Positions 9,754-22,420 are shown, counted from the first letter of the stretch. The stretch: 64,000 nucleotides of DNA from Gautieria morchelliformis (GCA_015179125.1 WHVA01000463.1:1-64000), one strand, 5' to 3'. Notes: generated from the sequence alone by a model not told the origin. Numbers and translations: made by a program.

Positions 9754-10606
9754 TTGAATAGGAGCTTCAGCTTCAAGTCGATTGGAGGTCCTTCTGGCCT
9801 ACGAAAGCTTGTCCGTACAAACTTACAAATTACCCAGACACTGCTCAAAGGCAAATATTCTGCTCACGAGCTTCTGTTTGAACACGATACGCCAACAACA
9901 TGCGATGAAACAGAACATCAGAACGAAATCCCAGGTCGAGATATCATGATAGATTGTGATGGGCTGTGGCCTCATTTTGAAAATTCACACGATATCTGGG
10001 TCGACGCTGCTCCAGTTGTCCACCGAGGTGATTTCCATGATGTAGCTCATATACAGAAATTTAATCGTCAGTCCTTAGCTCTCGTTGAATGATGGAACCA
10101 TAGTAGAACCGCCACCTCGGGGTGTCCCTGGTCGGAAAGTTGTCATTTTGGGGGATACTTCAGATCCTTCGGAAATAATACCATTCGCACGGGGAGCCTC
10201 TCTGCTTGTCCATGAAGCCACGAACGCATGGTTGCCACCCGGTCTTGGAAAGCGATCAAATCCTACGTCCCCTGCAGAGGTGCGGGAAAAGGCGATTAGT
10301 CGTGGACACTCAACGCCAGATATGGCAGGCGAGTTCGCGAACACAATAGGAGCGCAAAGGTTGTTTTTGAATCACTTCAGTGCCAAGTAAGTAACACGCC
10401 TGTTTGTTTTTCTCGTATTCACACCGCTTGGAAGATTCCCCGATCCTGGGCCATCCTATCAGTATAGCCGAAGTAGCTGGGCGGCAAGGGCAATGAGGGA
10501 GATTGAGGATCAAGCTAGTCGGTCATGGAAGATGGGCAAAGCCGTGGCAGCAAGCGATTTAGTGGTGGTTGACATTCCAGCACCAGAACAAGACACTCTA
10601 ATGTAA
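9754..10606 (+). pseudogene. Ribonuclease Z, short form (ELAC1-like), 5'-truncated
   Basis: tRNase Z removes the 3' trailer of pre-tRNA. Recognisable parts are [36 protein letters not shown] (metal ligand region), [14 protein letters not shown] and LNHFSAK. After an intron (about 10387-10470) comes a final exon ending VVVDIPAPEQDTLM with TAA at 10604-10606. The N-terminal third carrying the metallo-beta-lactamase HxHxDH motif is missing, and the homology begins right after a transposon-like end at 9749. A register change at 10030-10080 could be a short intron, but no phase-compatible GT-AG pair was found, and about 40 residues of the family seem absent there. A dead or remnant copy is most likely. 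Confidence 0.65.
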
Positions 10607-10610
10607 ATGT

Positions 10611-12829
10611 TTATGAGATAGGCCTCTTTTGGCGATCCATTAGTCCGCCCATGTCCACGGGCAGTTGTTCAGAGCGCCGAGGCCACCAGGAAACCAGGAA
10701 ACCTCGAAAGTTGGGCCCAGTGGTATATGTCGTTCGTGCCGGCACATAGAGACATGTCGGAGATATGTGAATGGGTTTTGACGAGCGCCTTCCATGAATT
10801 AGTTCGATGAGCACATGCAAGTCCTCCTTTATGTTAAAAAAGGGAACTTTGTTGCTGTAGACCTAAAATGCATGGAAACGTATCAATGATGATGTACTGA
10901 GGAAACCAGCTGATAAGAACCTCGAGCATTGCATGGCCAAATGCATATACATCGCTTTTCAAGGACTTTACAGGACCCGTCTCCGTGTCTGTGGTCAAGA
11001 TTAGTTCGGGCGCCATCCATCTCGGAGACCCTGCGCCTTGCAGCGCCATCGTTGTTTCCTGATGGCTGATTTTTGAGAGACCGAAGTCGGCCAAGACAGC
11101 AGATCCAGAGTCAGTAATCAGAATGTTTGCTCTGTAGATTTTTTGAGTTTCGGTGCACGGTATGTAAAGAACGCACCCTTTTATATCGCCATGCACCACA
11201 GGTTCAGCTCTCGTGTGAAGGTAAAGTATACCTTCTGCTGCTTCACGGAGCTGGAATAATAAATCAACAACGACTCTGCAATATCCCACCGGTAACTAAC
11301 GAGCTGACGCCGATCAGCATTTGGCTTCATATGCGCAAGGTAATCTATAATGTTCCCGTTTTCAAGGAAAGGGGAGACCTGCAACACAAACGCCTTAATA
11401 TCGTAAAATGATGAATTAATATCAAGGATGAAACCATAAAATATGCCAGGTTTCCATATTCACAAACACCATAGAATTTCAAAATTCGTGGATGGTCAAA
11501 TTCGGCCCATAGCCAGGCCTCACTGAGGAAACGCTGCAGGTTACGGTTAGACGGGAATTGGATGGTAGAACTTTCATATGTTGACTCACGCGTCGCGCGG
11601 CATCTTTATCTTGTTTAGACGCCCCATAAAACCGTATCAGCTTCAACGCAACCTTCTCCGAGCCTAGTCTTTCACCCAGGTATAGGTCACCATATCCCCC
11701 GCCAGCTATGGGATGCTCCCCTAATCTGCAGACCTCGCGAGTGATGTCAGTGAGGGTGCGTGACAATGTCTGGCGATCTGCTGAGTAAAGTAACGAGCTT
11801 CTAGGGGATAACATGTCGATGTTTGAAGTGGGCACAGAATCCCCTGCAAGTTTGACCATTCGTCGCGCCACTTCTATCATATCGAGCCTTTCCTCAGGTT
11901 CTTTTTCACAACATAACACGATATCCCAAAGACCATCACTCAGACCTGGCGGACGCAGAAGATGACCATCGTCTAGGCTATGTCTGAACGCGGCGTAACG
12001 AGCCCTTAGAGTCTGCACATTGTTAGTGATCTTAACCGAGGACAAGACGTATCCCACCTCCATAATCAAAGTTCCGAACGCGAACACATCACTCCCAAGT
12101 GATGTGGTTGTTCGCTGACCTTCGACATGTGCTTCCTCGGGATAAACATGGGCGCTGATGCGCCATTGGAGCATTTCGGATTCTGCTGGACTGAATTCGC
12201 TACCCATCTGGGTATGAGCAAGCAGGAAACTGGAAAGACACGCTCGCCCAGTATCAGACACCAGCACCGTTGACTCCAGGAATGTTAGCCCATTAAGATA
12301 ACCAATGCTTTGATTCGAATGTGCTAACCGAGCGCAAAATGCCATATACTATGCCCAGAGTGTGCAAGTGTGCTAGACCACACGCGACATCTGTAAACAG
12401 CTGTTCAACGTGGGCATCCTGGTTGAGTGCTAAGTAAACCGCGAGTGCACCACCGTGCATCCCTAGTGAAACGAAAGCTACAGAATTGTCGAGTCGGGCA
12501 ACTCCAAGAAGTGGTACTACGTTGTGATGCGTCGCACGGGACCACAATATAGCTTCACGAACGAATTCGCGGAGTAAATCCTGACAAGACTTTAGTATAG
12601 GAGACCCAGTTTGAAATTGTGAAGTTACCCGTTGTATTTGAGTTGTACGGGCTGGACGAAGCAGTTTGATAGCGACGTCTGTACTTTCCTTTAGTTTTCC
12701 TGGCCAGATGGAGTAATCATGGGTTACAGCGACGGGTAAGTCTCCCAGAAGTTGAACTTCGGAAGTGACATCACGGATGTTGCTGGCAAGAATACGAGTC
12801 AGAGCATCCGAAATATCAAGCGGGTTCAT
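10611..12829 (-). CDS. Tandem pseudokinase-kinase, tyrosine-kinase-like family
   Basis: A minus-strand split gene starting at ATG 12827-12829 (MNPLDISDAL). The first kinase-like domain (about 12340-12750) has VAIK in the N-lobe, but HRD is replaced by IVYGIL and DFG by SDTG (exon after 12345), so it should be catalytically dead. The second domain has the glycine loop GGGYGDLY and VALK (near 11640-11700), then HGDIK, LADFGLSKI and RWMAPELI (10940-11210). An intron falls between HGDIK and ANIL. HGD instead of HRD is common in such fungal kinases. C-terminal kinase homology (KVPFFNIKEDLHVLIELIHG) continues through an intron to at least 10760, so the true stop is uncertain. A Ser/Thr specificity is likely by family. 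Target unknown. Confidence 0.75.
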
Positions 12830-13137
12830 GGGTTACGGTAACTGTCTTAATTCAACTTCAACTTGGCGCCAGGCGGCCTCGAGGCTGGGCTCAAGTGCCA
12901 CAGATGCCAACTCTACCCACACCACTCTAAGTAGCTGGCAACCTGATCAGATCTCGGTTCCCCATTCGAATAATGATCCTATACATCATAAGCATCGTGA
13001 CGTACAGGAAGTTGCCAAATTAACAGCGCACTGCCTGGCTGGTCGCCAGCTCCTCGTCGCCTAAGTATGGCACGTCTACATCTTCCCCAGTTTCCAAATT
13101 AGATGATCAATCCGCGGTCTGGCATCGGAAGTCTAAG
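12830..13137. promoter_or_regulatory. Divergent intergenic region between kinase and SNF2 genes
   Basis: About 300 bp between the minus-strand kinase start and the plus-strand helicase gene. An open stretch of 99 codons on the plus strand (12765-13064) shows no recognisable domain and probably is not a gene. The helicase start exon could lie anywhere here. No clear TATA box was seen. Confidence 0.35.
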
Positions 13138-16100
13138 GTGCCACTAAACGCGGACTTTGAACTTACCAAAAAGCGCTGCCCAGTCACACGGTCGCGTCAG
13201 TGGCGCTGTCCACACAGACCAGTGCTATTTGACCTTCATCGCCTGTCAGTTATGCCAGGTGGGCCCTCACAGCACAGACTCCTTCAAGTCGCTCGAAAGA
13301 CGCTCAGCCGCGACGAGAACGACAAATCTCCTATTGCAGATCACTATCTTCACGTTCTTTTCCGGCACCTCCAGAAATATCCAGATGAAGACAAGTTCTT
13401 AATGGATCTTCAAGATGGTGGTCGCACTCTTGTTTGTCTTTTCTGCATGACTGAAGTATTCGTTGCAAACGACGAGGACCAACTGGTGTCCTTCGACACT
13501 TTCTGGGTGAGTCCAGACCCCTTTACGTTTATTGGAACATGGCCATTATACGCGTCGCCAGGATCACATTGCCTCTACTGGCCACCAAGCCCTTGCCTCC
13601 GAGGCGATCCGTGCCACTTGTTTCGACGCCATAGGCAGTCATATGAATATGGACCATACATCTGCCTCAGCACCTCCCAGCTCACCCACCCTGGCTCGAA
13701 ACATCACCCACAGGAGGCGTGTCCTGAAGACTGTCCAGTTGTCGGATGGGGACTTTTTCGAGTATTCCACTGACGAAGACGACACAGCTGGCCCTCCTTC
13801 ATACCCCTCTGTCGGTAATATACTAGCCCACACCCCTCTAAATAGTCAAGAGTCTCCCCTTAACACTCAGAGTCATTACGCATCGCCGTCCAATAACTCA
13901 AGCAGTGATATGTATCAATGCAATTCCTCGAGAACTCCCATGCCTTCGTCTGCAACCTCAGGCTACAACACATCTCATATTGCTAGTCACAGTTCTCCCA
14001 CCATTGCTTCAAGTAGTTATCAGTTGCCATCGAACATCTCTAGCAACACCGGGTCTCTGCTTAACGATGCTGGACCAGGTTCGTTCTCTGTAAGCCAGGG
14101 AAGATTGTCTTCGTTCCCCATCCATCCAAGACCTCTCCCTGGGAAACGTGTACGTAGAGGGGTACGCCGCCTCGTATTCCCTGACGGCGACACCATATAT
14201 CTGTCCACCGACGATGAGGACGTGGATGACCGCCCTGAGGTAGCACCTGGCAAGAAACCCAGGCTTGGTGGGGCACTAATCAAGACTGGGAATGGTTGGT
14301 ACATGCCACAGTCACCCATGTGTGTTTGCTGATTGTCACAAATTGCAGACATCCAGATAGACCGTACAGCTCCAAACTCATCCTTGAACGTCCCGGGCGC
14401 GTTTCCTGCAGTTGGCAATAGTACATTCAACCCTCCCTCATCTCTGTCTGGTTCCTGGTCTCCCCAGATAGGCTGTAATCCCCAATGGCCTCCCAGTTCA
14501 TCAAACGTTGGCTCTTATTTAGGGCCTGACCCAGCTGCTGTGGCACAAGCGGATATGGATTTCAGTTGGGAGGATCATCTTGGGCTGGGTATGCCAGGGG
14601 CTTTTGGAGGTAATCCTTACCCCCCGCCTGCTGCACCTGCGCCCTTGGAAGCGAGGGCAGCAGGATATGTTCAGCGTCCCAATGCAGGTGAGATTTTTTT
14701 CCGGATGGATCCTCCTCCCGGCTGAACATTTCCCTTCAGGCAGTTTTAATCTCAATTACGATGAGGAAGGACCGATGGACCGCATTGATGTCGGCGGGCC
14801 AGATCAGAATCAGAAGTATGTACAGCAGTTATTTAGAGATGACATACTGAGGATTCCGTCAGACTCAGGGACTTCTTTGTCTCAGCAATGGAAGACTTTC
14901 AGGAAACGCCTAAAGTTGTCGATGCGGCACATAAACTCGGACTCGAGAACACGGCTGCACTCCTGCCTGGCTTGGAAGTACAGCTTATGCCACATCAGTT
15001 GATTGGTGTTAGCTGGATGATCGAACAGGAAGCCAAGCCAAACCTCAGGGGTGGAATTCTCGCGTGAGCAGTCCTTTTCCGCGTTGCTTCCATCGAGGAG
15101 TTGACAACGTTGTCTTCAGAGATGACATGGGATTGGGGTAAGTCAAAATTGGGTTGATTGGATATGCTAGCGACTGAAACTTCGTCGTGCAATCAGTAAA
15201 ACGATACAGTGCATTGCGACCTGCGCGAAGAATCGACCTGAGGAAGGCACGGAGCGCAAGTCGACGCTTGTTGTTGCTCCTGCGGCTCTCCTGGAACAGG
15301 TTTGTTTCGCGTCATTCTTGATCACCGGATCGCACTCACGTTTGTGTGCAGTGGGCAGCTGAATTCCGCCAACGCACACAAAATGGACTATTTTTTGTCC
15401 ACATTCACCACGGGAAGGAGAAGCTGCGATCTACCAAAGAGGTTCAGCAATACGATGTGAGTCAAATGAGACTCCGGGAATGGAGGGGTCGCTTTTATTG
15501 ATTTCCTGTGTTTAGGTGGTCATCACAACGTACCAGACTCTCTGTGCCGACTTTCCCAAAGATAAGAAAGACAAGGAGAAAGATGGTGATGATACCATGG
15601 AAGACGCTCCCGGCCTGTCAGTATAATCTACTTTACATTTAGTCAAACTCATTCATATCCTATAAGGCTGGGTCCATTGGCCGCAACGCTTTGGCACCGA
15701 GTTGTTCTGGATGAAGCGCAGTGCATAAGGAACAGGTAGATTTACGCACTCATTTACTTGTCGCTTTGATGCGATCGCCTGGGCACAGGGTCACCCGTAC
15801 AAGTCGTTGCGTCGCTCGCCTGGATTCTACATATCGTTGGGTCCTGACCGGTAAGTTAACCAGATACCTTATTCCGGACGAGAAATTCATGCCGGGTAGG
15901 TACACCGGTAACGAATACACTGTGCGTTCATCTACATCATTGACAAATACCTATCTAACTGTTGTTTTTACTTACAGCGCGGACCTATACGCTCTTGTAA
16001 GGTTTCTGCGGTTCAGGCCATTCAACGACTGGAAGGAGTTCAACGAGCGCATTGTAATTCTCTTCGTATTGGTTCTTAGTTTACTTCATTTCGCCTTACG

Positions 16101-18640
16101 ATGCCAACCATTTAGGCACGTGTACAGAGGAAGCGACCAGACCTCGCAGGTCCATTTTACTTTTATTTCATATCTGCACAGCACACTTATTCTCTCATAT
16201 GTTGTCGTTAACTCAGGTCAACGAGCACAAGCATTGTTGAAAAAATGCCTTCTCCGCCGAACTAAAGACACCAAGTTGGAAGGCAAACTAATTCTTCAAC
16301 TGCCCCCCAAGCAAATCGAGGTCGTCGAGATTGACTTTTCTCCCGACGAACGTGATGTGAGTCTGTCGTCAGAGGCCCTTGCTAGTTCGTTGTGAACTTA
16401 TAATTGAGCTTAGATATATAACAAGGTCGAGAAACGCCAGCAGCAGAAGATGTCTAAATTCTTGAAAGCGGGCACAGTCATGAAGAAGTATGTAGATGTG
16501 CTCGTACCTTTTTTGGCAATGCTAAAACGGTTGTCGCTTTCAGCTATGCTGTTGTTCTGGTAAGTCCCAGCTGGCATGCCTTGTAGTGACGATAGTGAAT
16601 AGTGGATCCCTAGGTAATGCTACTTCGCCTCCGACAAGTGTGCAAGTACGTCGTTACCACCCCATACCTACCCAGCATACAAATCTGATATTCTCAAATA
16701 GCCACCCACAGCTCATTACTGTGAGTGTGATATACACTAATGGGTGCTTATTTGGTTACCTCATCCCCCGTGCAGTTGGATGACTATGACGAGGATGGTC
16801 ACCGTGTGATTGAAGACGACGAAGGACCCATGCAAATGGACACGAGCCCAGCGGGAGAATTGGAGAGGGCGGAACGGCTTTTGGGCTGCGAGTTTGTAAT
16901 GCAGGTGAGTCCTTTTACAATGTCCACTTGAGTTAGGACGTTGACTGACCGTAATCTCAGGCCAAAGCAAAGTATGTCATATCACCTTCATGTTACCCCT
17001 TGCTGACTTGATGTCCAGGCTCCTCGAGCAGGTTCAGGCTCGCATTCAGGCTGAGGCACAAGGCACCGGGGTTGAGGAGGAAGATACCGATTGTCCGATA
17101 TGTTTTGACAGTATGGCCTTTCGTTTGGTCTGTATGGAAATATAACTCGAGTGACATGACTTTTTTGCAGCATATGTTAACAACTGTCGCATGACGGTAC
17201 GTTGCAGCTTAGTTCATTAATAGAGTTTCAGTCACTCAATGTCCCGTGCAGAGTTGCAGGCATCTTTTCTGCGGTGGTTAGTATCTTCGTCCGAGCGCGA
17301 TGCTTGGTGTTACTAATCAAGTCTCAGATTGTTTAAATGACCTGTTCAAGAGTCCACCAAACGGGCAAGTTTGCTCGTTGTGATGTTAGCCATCTCCTGA
17401 CGAATGGCATAATAGTTTGGACGTACAAGACGCAGCATACGCTCAAGCAATGCAGAGCGGCACTCGATCCTGTCCAGTGTGCCGAGGTGATATCCACCCT
17501 GAGAAAGTCTTCAAGGTCTCCGCTTTCGAACCGACAATGGAGGAACTGAACGCTCTGAGAAACGAGTTAAACGGACCCGAGCTGGTTGACATGACATTGG
17601 AAGATGACACACCCATACCCGTAGATGAGAAGGGGAAGGGGAAGGGGAAGGCTACCGTCAAGGATGAGGAAGACCTCGATGGGCTCGATTTGGCCAGTTT
17701 AGATCGGGGAGACAACTTTGACCCGAGCGCAAAGATGCTGAAGATGACGGAGTTTATCAAAGAATGTGCGCCTTTCCAATTAACTTCTGCCCTTACCGAG
17801 ACTTATGATCCCCTGGTTTTCAGGGATGACTACTGCCCCCGACGACAAAATCATCTGCTACTCACAATGTAAGGGCGTTCAACGTTGCATGATTAGGGAC
17901 ATAGCACTAATGTGCTTCTGTAATAGGGACGTCGATGATCACTTGTGAGGGCGTGTCAATTCCTCAAGAAGTTTAGATAACTTAACGAACCTCATTAGTG
18001 GTCGAGACACTGCTCCATAGGGACAACATCGAGACTATCCGCTTTGATGGCAAAATGTCTCGACTTTCCCGAGATATTGCTATTTCCAGATTCAAGAAAC
18101 GAAGCGGTCCATCTATTATGCTTATAAGGTAATTCAATAGCGTGTTTGCTCTTTCCTTCCTCTAAAGTTAAGCCTCTTTACAGTCTGAAGTGTGGTGGTG
18201 TAGGACTGAACCTCGTGGAAGCAAATCGAGTGTTGTGTCTTGATTTGGCCTGGAATGCAGCGACTGAAAATCAAGCCTTTGATCGTGTACACCGAATGGG
18301 TGAGCGCACTACGGGCTTCCTGGACTAGGCTTACGCGCGGATCTTCAGGGCAGCAGAAGGACGTACACGTCAAGCGGTTGATAATTCGTAACACTGTTGA
18401 AGAGCGGTAATTTGTCTCCAAAATCTCTACGCAACTACTCATTGAGACTATCGTCATATCTGACTAGGATTCTCAACCTCCAATCAACCAAGCAATCGCT
18501 AGCCGACGCAGCCTTGGGTGAAGGGAAAGCTCAAAAAATTAAAAAGATGTCTGTCAACGAGTTGAAGACGGTACGTTACGATAATTCACACTTTTCAGAT
18601 GCTATCTGACACGGCCGGGGAACAGCTTTTCGGGATGTAG
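13138..18640 (+). CDS. SNF2-family ATPase/helicase with RING finger (Rad5/Rad16 type)
   Basis: A chromatin/DNA-repair translocase and probable E3 ubiquitin ligase. A long Ser/Pro-rich N-terminal region (13138-14700) has two similar VFPDGD-type acidic patches. Helicase motifs: [15 protein letters not shown] (near 14990), DDMGLGKT (motif I, split over introns at 15064-15119 and 15138-15196), [12 protein letters not shown] (motif II, DEAQ, near 15705) and WVLTG (motif III, 15835). A C3HC4 RING (CPICFD ... CRHLFCG ... CPVCRGD, 17090-17490) lies between the helicase lobes, as in Rad5/Rad16. The C-lobe reads [18 protein letters not shown] and AFDRVHRMG. The stop is TAG 18638-18640 after NELKTLFGM. 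There are at least 15 short introns. The 5' end is uncertain, and a register jump near 14850-14888 has no obvious intron. Confidence 0.85.
15120..15137 (+). other. 18-nt microexon coding helicase motif I of the SNF2 gene
   Basis: The upstream exon ends ...GGA ATT CTC GC at 15063 before GTGAGC. A CAG acceptor ends at 15119, the exon is AGATGACATGGGATTGGG, a GTAAGT donor starts at 15138, and the next exon opens TAAAACGATA at 15197. Spliced, the frame reads GILADDMGLGKTIQC, the canonical Walker A of SNF2 proteins. Introns are 56 and 59 nt. Confidence 0.85.
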
Positions 18641-18971
18641 CATCAGATCTAATTTGCCACAAGTACTGTGTAGCCTTCTTGCCTGGACTCTCCGATTTTA
18701 TTTTCGTTCTGTTGACAATTTCACGCTTGCACGCGAGGAATTGTAATCGTCTTTGTATCTCAAGCACACTACTATAATATTATGTTACTGTAATAACAAC
18801 TAGCCTCGATCGTCGATCTGAGTGCTTCGATTAGGAATATAATAGTTTGACGCTTTCATAGTATGACGACCTTAGGATACAACAGAGCTGCGTACAACAA
18901 CCGTAGAGATGATCAAGCATCTGTATGTAGCGAAGCTGATCAGGCTACCCGTACTGATGCCAATGGCACGG
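18641..18971. other. Convergent 3' intergenic region, SNF2 and ADAM genes
   Basis: The region from the helicase stop to the ADAM stop is AT-rich near 18770-18850 and holds no recognisable gene. It presumably carries the two 3' UTRs. Confidence 0.5.
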
Positions 18972-21900
18972 TTATCTCGGCGGTCCATTCCATGCGGTAG
19001 GATCCACCCAACGAGAACTGCCATCGGCAGCAGACCCCGTTGGCATACGAGGATAGCGACTATCGGGCGCGCCACGCGATCGCTGGCTGCGCTGAGCGGC
19101 CCTATCGATCGCCGCACCGCCTCATGAGATGCAATCCACATACACAGCTGAAAGGTCACTCACGTCGGCCCTGCCCGAAGGACGGCAGGAACGCCATCCC
19201 GCTCGCCGCTGCGCGGTAAATTGCGCATATGCTGGGCAGACTGCGGAACCCACGCTGGAGCCCTCGGCGGAACCCCCCTGGGGGGCCCGACCCCGGTCCA
19301 GCTGTTTAGTCGCTGAACGGGAACAGCCTTGAGGGCAGGCTCGGCGGACAAGGTACGACGGCGGTCGCGGCGGCAGCAACTCATTATACCTGTACTGGCG
19401 TCAGGACACGCGGGGAGTGGTGCTGGGCCCATGCTCACAGCGGATTATTCCATAAATAATAAATAACACGACAATACCCGCGATGACGGTCACGGGAATA
19501 GCGATCTGCAGATTCGCGAGGTACCACGCCTGAGGACGGTTGGGTTTTAGAGCACAGATCATAATTTGTGTGAGGAGGGTTACCTTTATCACATCAAGGA
19601 TGCTTCCCGCCTTGCATTTGCCCCCCGAACACGAACCGCCATAACCTGACACAAGTCGCGACATAAGATTACAGAACTGCATGACGAGAAAAAAGTAGGA
19701 TATACCACAGGGAGAGCCATCGACAAGTTGCGCCTGAAGTACCATACATTGTCCGCTGTTCTGGGGATCTTGACAGGACACCTGGCAACTTGTGTCCCCC
19801 TTATTGTGACATGCGGTGGTTAGACCCATAGATGCACCGATGGTTTGACATTGCTCTGATTTGCCAACTTGATTACACAGAACATGTATGCTTTTGAGGT
19901 TCGAAACTTACGGGATTCTGATGTACACTGGCCACTCGCACACGCGAGACCATTGGAGCCGCATGATTTACCTGCCACCACTGTAAGAAAACGGCCAGGA
20001 AACCTACAGGGCTCACCTACCATTAGGCTGTGTCCTGTCCCACGGACAAGTAGCCGACGTCCCATTGCACGTCTCGGCGATGTCGCAGGTTGGGTTCAGC
20101 GCGGGCCGGCACACCTGTGTGCTCGGCGCAAATTGGCACTGCTGCGTGCAGCACGCACTGCCCGCCGGGTCACACACGGACCCCGCAGTAAACTTGCACG
20201 TTGTAGGATTGCAACATGTCGAGTTGGTGCCTTGCCCTGGGTCGCATTCCTCGCCCGTCTCCACGATGCCGTTGCCGCACATCTGGAGCGCGAGTGTCTG
20301 TTTATTGGGATCCGGGGTCTGCACGCAAGTAGTGTTAGTTGATTTGTTCAGCATCAAGGAACCTGGGGTCGGGACGACATGGTAAACAAACGACACGAAG
20401 CGAACCAACCGGCTCACAGATATTTCCAAGAGTACAGGACGAGAATTTAGCCTCGGCGAGTGACGTTGTGGGGCTCATGATGAATGACCCGCCGCTGTCG
20501 CACGTTGATGTCGTGAGCGGACAACAGGGACTTGTCGAGTTGCAACCAGAAACACACTGTAAATATGACGACAAAAAGATGTAGCGTGAGTTCAGGAAGA
20601 CACAGCAGGCCTTCTGATAAACCGTACATCGTGCTATAACGACGAAGAATGAAATCAATAAGTATTCAAGAAAAAGACCAGTAGGAGACTCACAATCGCG
20701 CCAAAGTTGTGTCCGGTCTCATGAGCCACGACTTGCCACTCTGACCTTCCCGCCGTGGTCACTGCGGTGCTAGAGACGAAGTTGCCAGGCGAGCCGGTCG
20801 CGGTCTCCTGACAAAGTGTGCTGAGCCAGGCGACGCCCACTTCAGTGCCAGTTGGGCAACCACTCATAAGGTGCCAGAGTCCGGCGCCGTCCGGACCCTT
20901 GTCGCCCCGCCACTTGGAGAAGAGAGAGAGACGGTCGTTTAATGTCGTATTGCAGTCGACATTCCAAGGCCGGGTCGTATCAGGAGGTGAGGGACATGTT
21001 GGATCATGCATGTCAATCTGCACAATACCCAGGCTTACGTTGAATGTTGACTTTGTATGCGTCAGTCAGTCACGAGTCATGAGATGCCAAGTATGTTTGG
21101 CCGACCTTGTAGAGCCCACTGGCCATGTTCCAGTCATTCAATATGGCCGTAGTGGCATTTTGGGTCGATCCATATTGCTGAACATATTTGCAGTCCGCAG
21201 CAACACCCGAATACACCTAACGATCCACGAGTCAATACCAAGTCAAACGAGAACTTTGGAAATAGCTAACTATTTTCTGCTGAGTGGGACAACCGGCTGA
21301 TTGTCCAATTTGGTCCGCAAAGCTATATCGCCTAGGTGAGTGGTTTGAGAGAGGCTTGCACGAAAAGTTACGGACTTTTGGTTCCCTGTAGCCCCAGCAA
21401 CGTCGTCACGTTTATACCAGGCGCTCGCATTGTCGGGGATAGCAGGTTCCCCATCGCGGAAACCAAGGGTTTCGAACCATGTTGGCGGTTTGGGTCGCCT
21501 CAATACAGGGTTTAACCCAGGATCTGAGTTCCAGTCAAGGCGGTCATGGGAACAGACCGAGGGGTGATCAGACGTGGGGACCGTATCCCATCTATTATCC
21601 GACGAAGAGGACTGTATGCCCGACTCTCGAAATTGTGCTTCCTCGCCATGGCTCATGATATCCGAGTCACGAAAGACAACGAGAGATGATGAAGGATCTT
21701 CGCTATGAGAAAGAAGATGTGGATCAAGAGGGTGTTTGGTGCGCATATAGTTGTCATTGGTAACGACATGGTGCACATCGCCGTTGATGGAGAATGCGCC
21801 CTCGAATGTCGGCGGCAAGCCAGCATCAACATCGCCCTGGTCGTGTACCAAAATGCGGGCCCAACCCAATGGTTGAGCATCGGAATTCACCAGGCCACCA

Positions 21901-22420
21901 GCTGTGTCTTCTCTCATACGACGATGACTGACATCAGGATGTATAACGTCACCCCAGTACGCCTTGACGTTGCCTCTCAGGAGGGGTTCTGTGCGGACTA
22001 AGACGGCTTTGCCATGGGGGCCGTTCGTGTAGTAATTTATGCGCGCAGAGGAATGGAAAATATGGGGATTGGGATGTAAATGCAGATGGAATGTCTGTTC
22101 AAAGGCGGAAAGTGTGAGTCGGAACGAATCAGAGTGTTGCAGCAAGGGTGAATCTGGGGGAACAGCAGGTGAGGAAGACGGGAGATGAGAACGCTGTTGC
22201 AGGGATGGACTCCGAGGCAGGATTTCAAGGGTGTGGATAGATGGCTGCGCCAGACGTTTCAGTGGCCTCGGTGGTGGGCTGGAAGCTGTAGGAGGATCAG
22301 AAATGTGGACGACGCTGTATGAAGATGGCTTGGTTCACCTTCTACGAGAGTTATACATATCCAAGCGAGAGCGACGATAGCGACGGGGATCCGCATAAAA
22401 GACCGGAACGAGAAAGACAT
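18972..22420 (-). CDS. ADAM-type membrane metalloprotease (M12B, disintegrin)
   Basis: Membrane-anchored zinc endopeptidase predicted to shed surface proteins. Read leftwards: signal peptide (MSFSFRSFMRIPVAIVALAW, ATG 22418-22420); propeptide with a histidine-rich region (21270-22145); catalytic domain with VYSGVAADCKYVQQYGS and HETGHNFGAIHD (zinc ligands; motif split by an intron after GAI); Met-turn FIMSP. Then come a disintegrin domain (MCGNGIVETGEECDPG through TCDIAETCNG), a Cys-rich region, a transmembrane helix (AIPVTVIAGIVVLFIIYGII, near 19450-19500) and a basic, Pro/Arg-rich cytoplasmic tail coded by GC-rich DNA. An intron (about 19130-19170) precedes the last exon, ending WVDPTAWNGPPR and TAA at 18972-18974. 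At least seven introns. The signal-peptide exon and propeptide are offset by one base near 22330. Confidence 0.85.
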
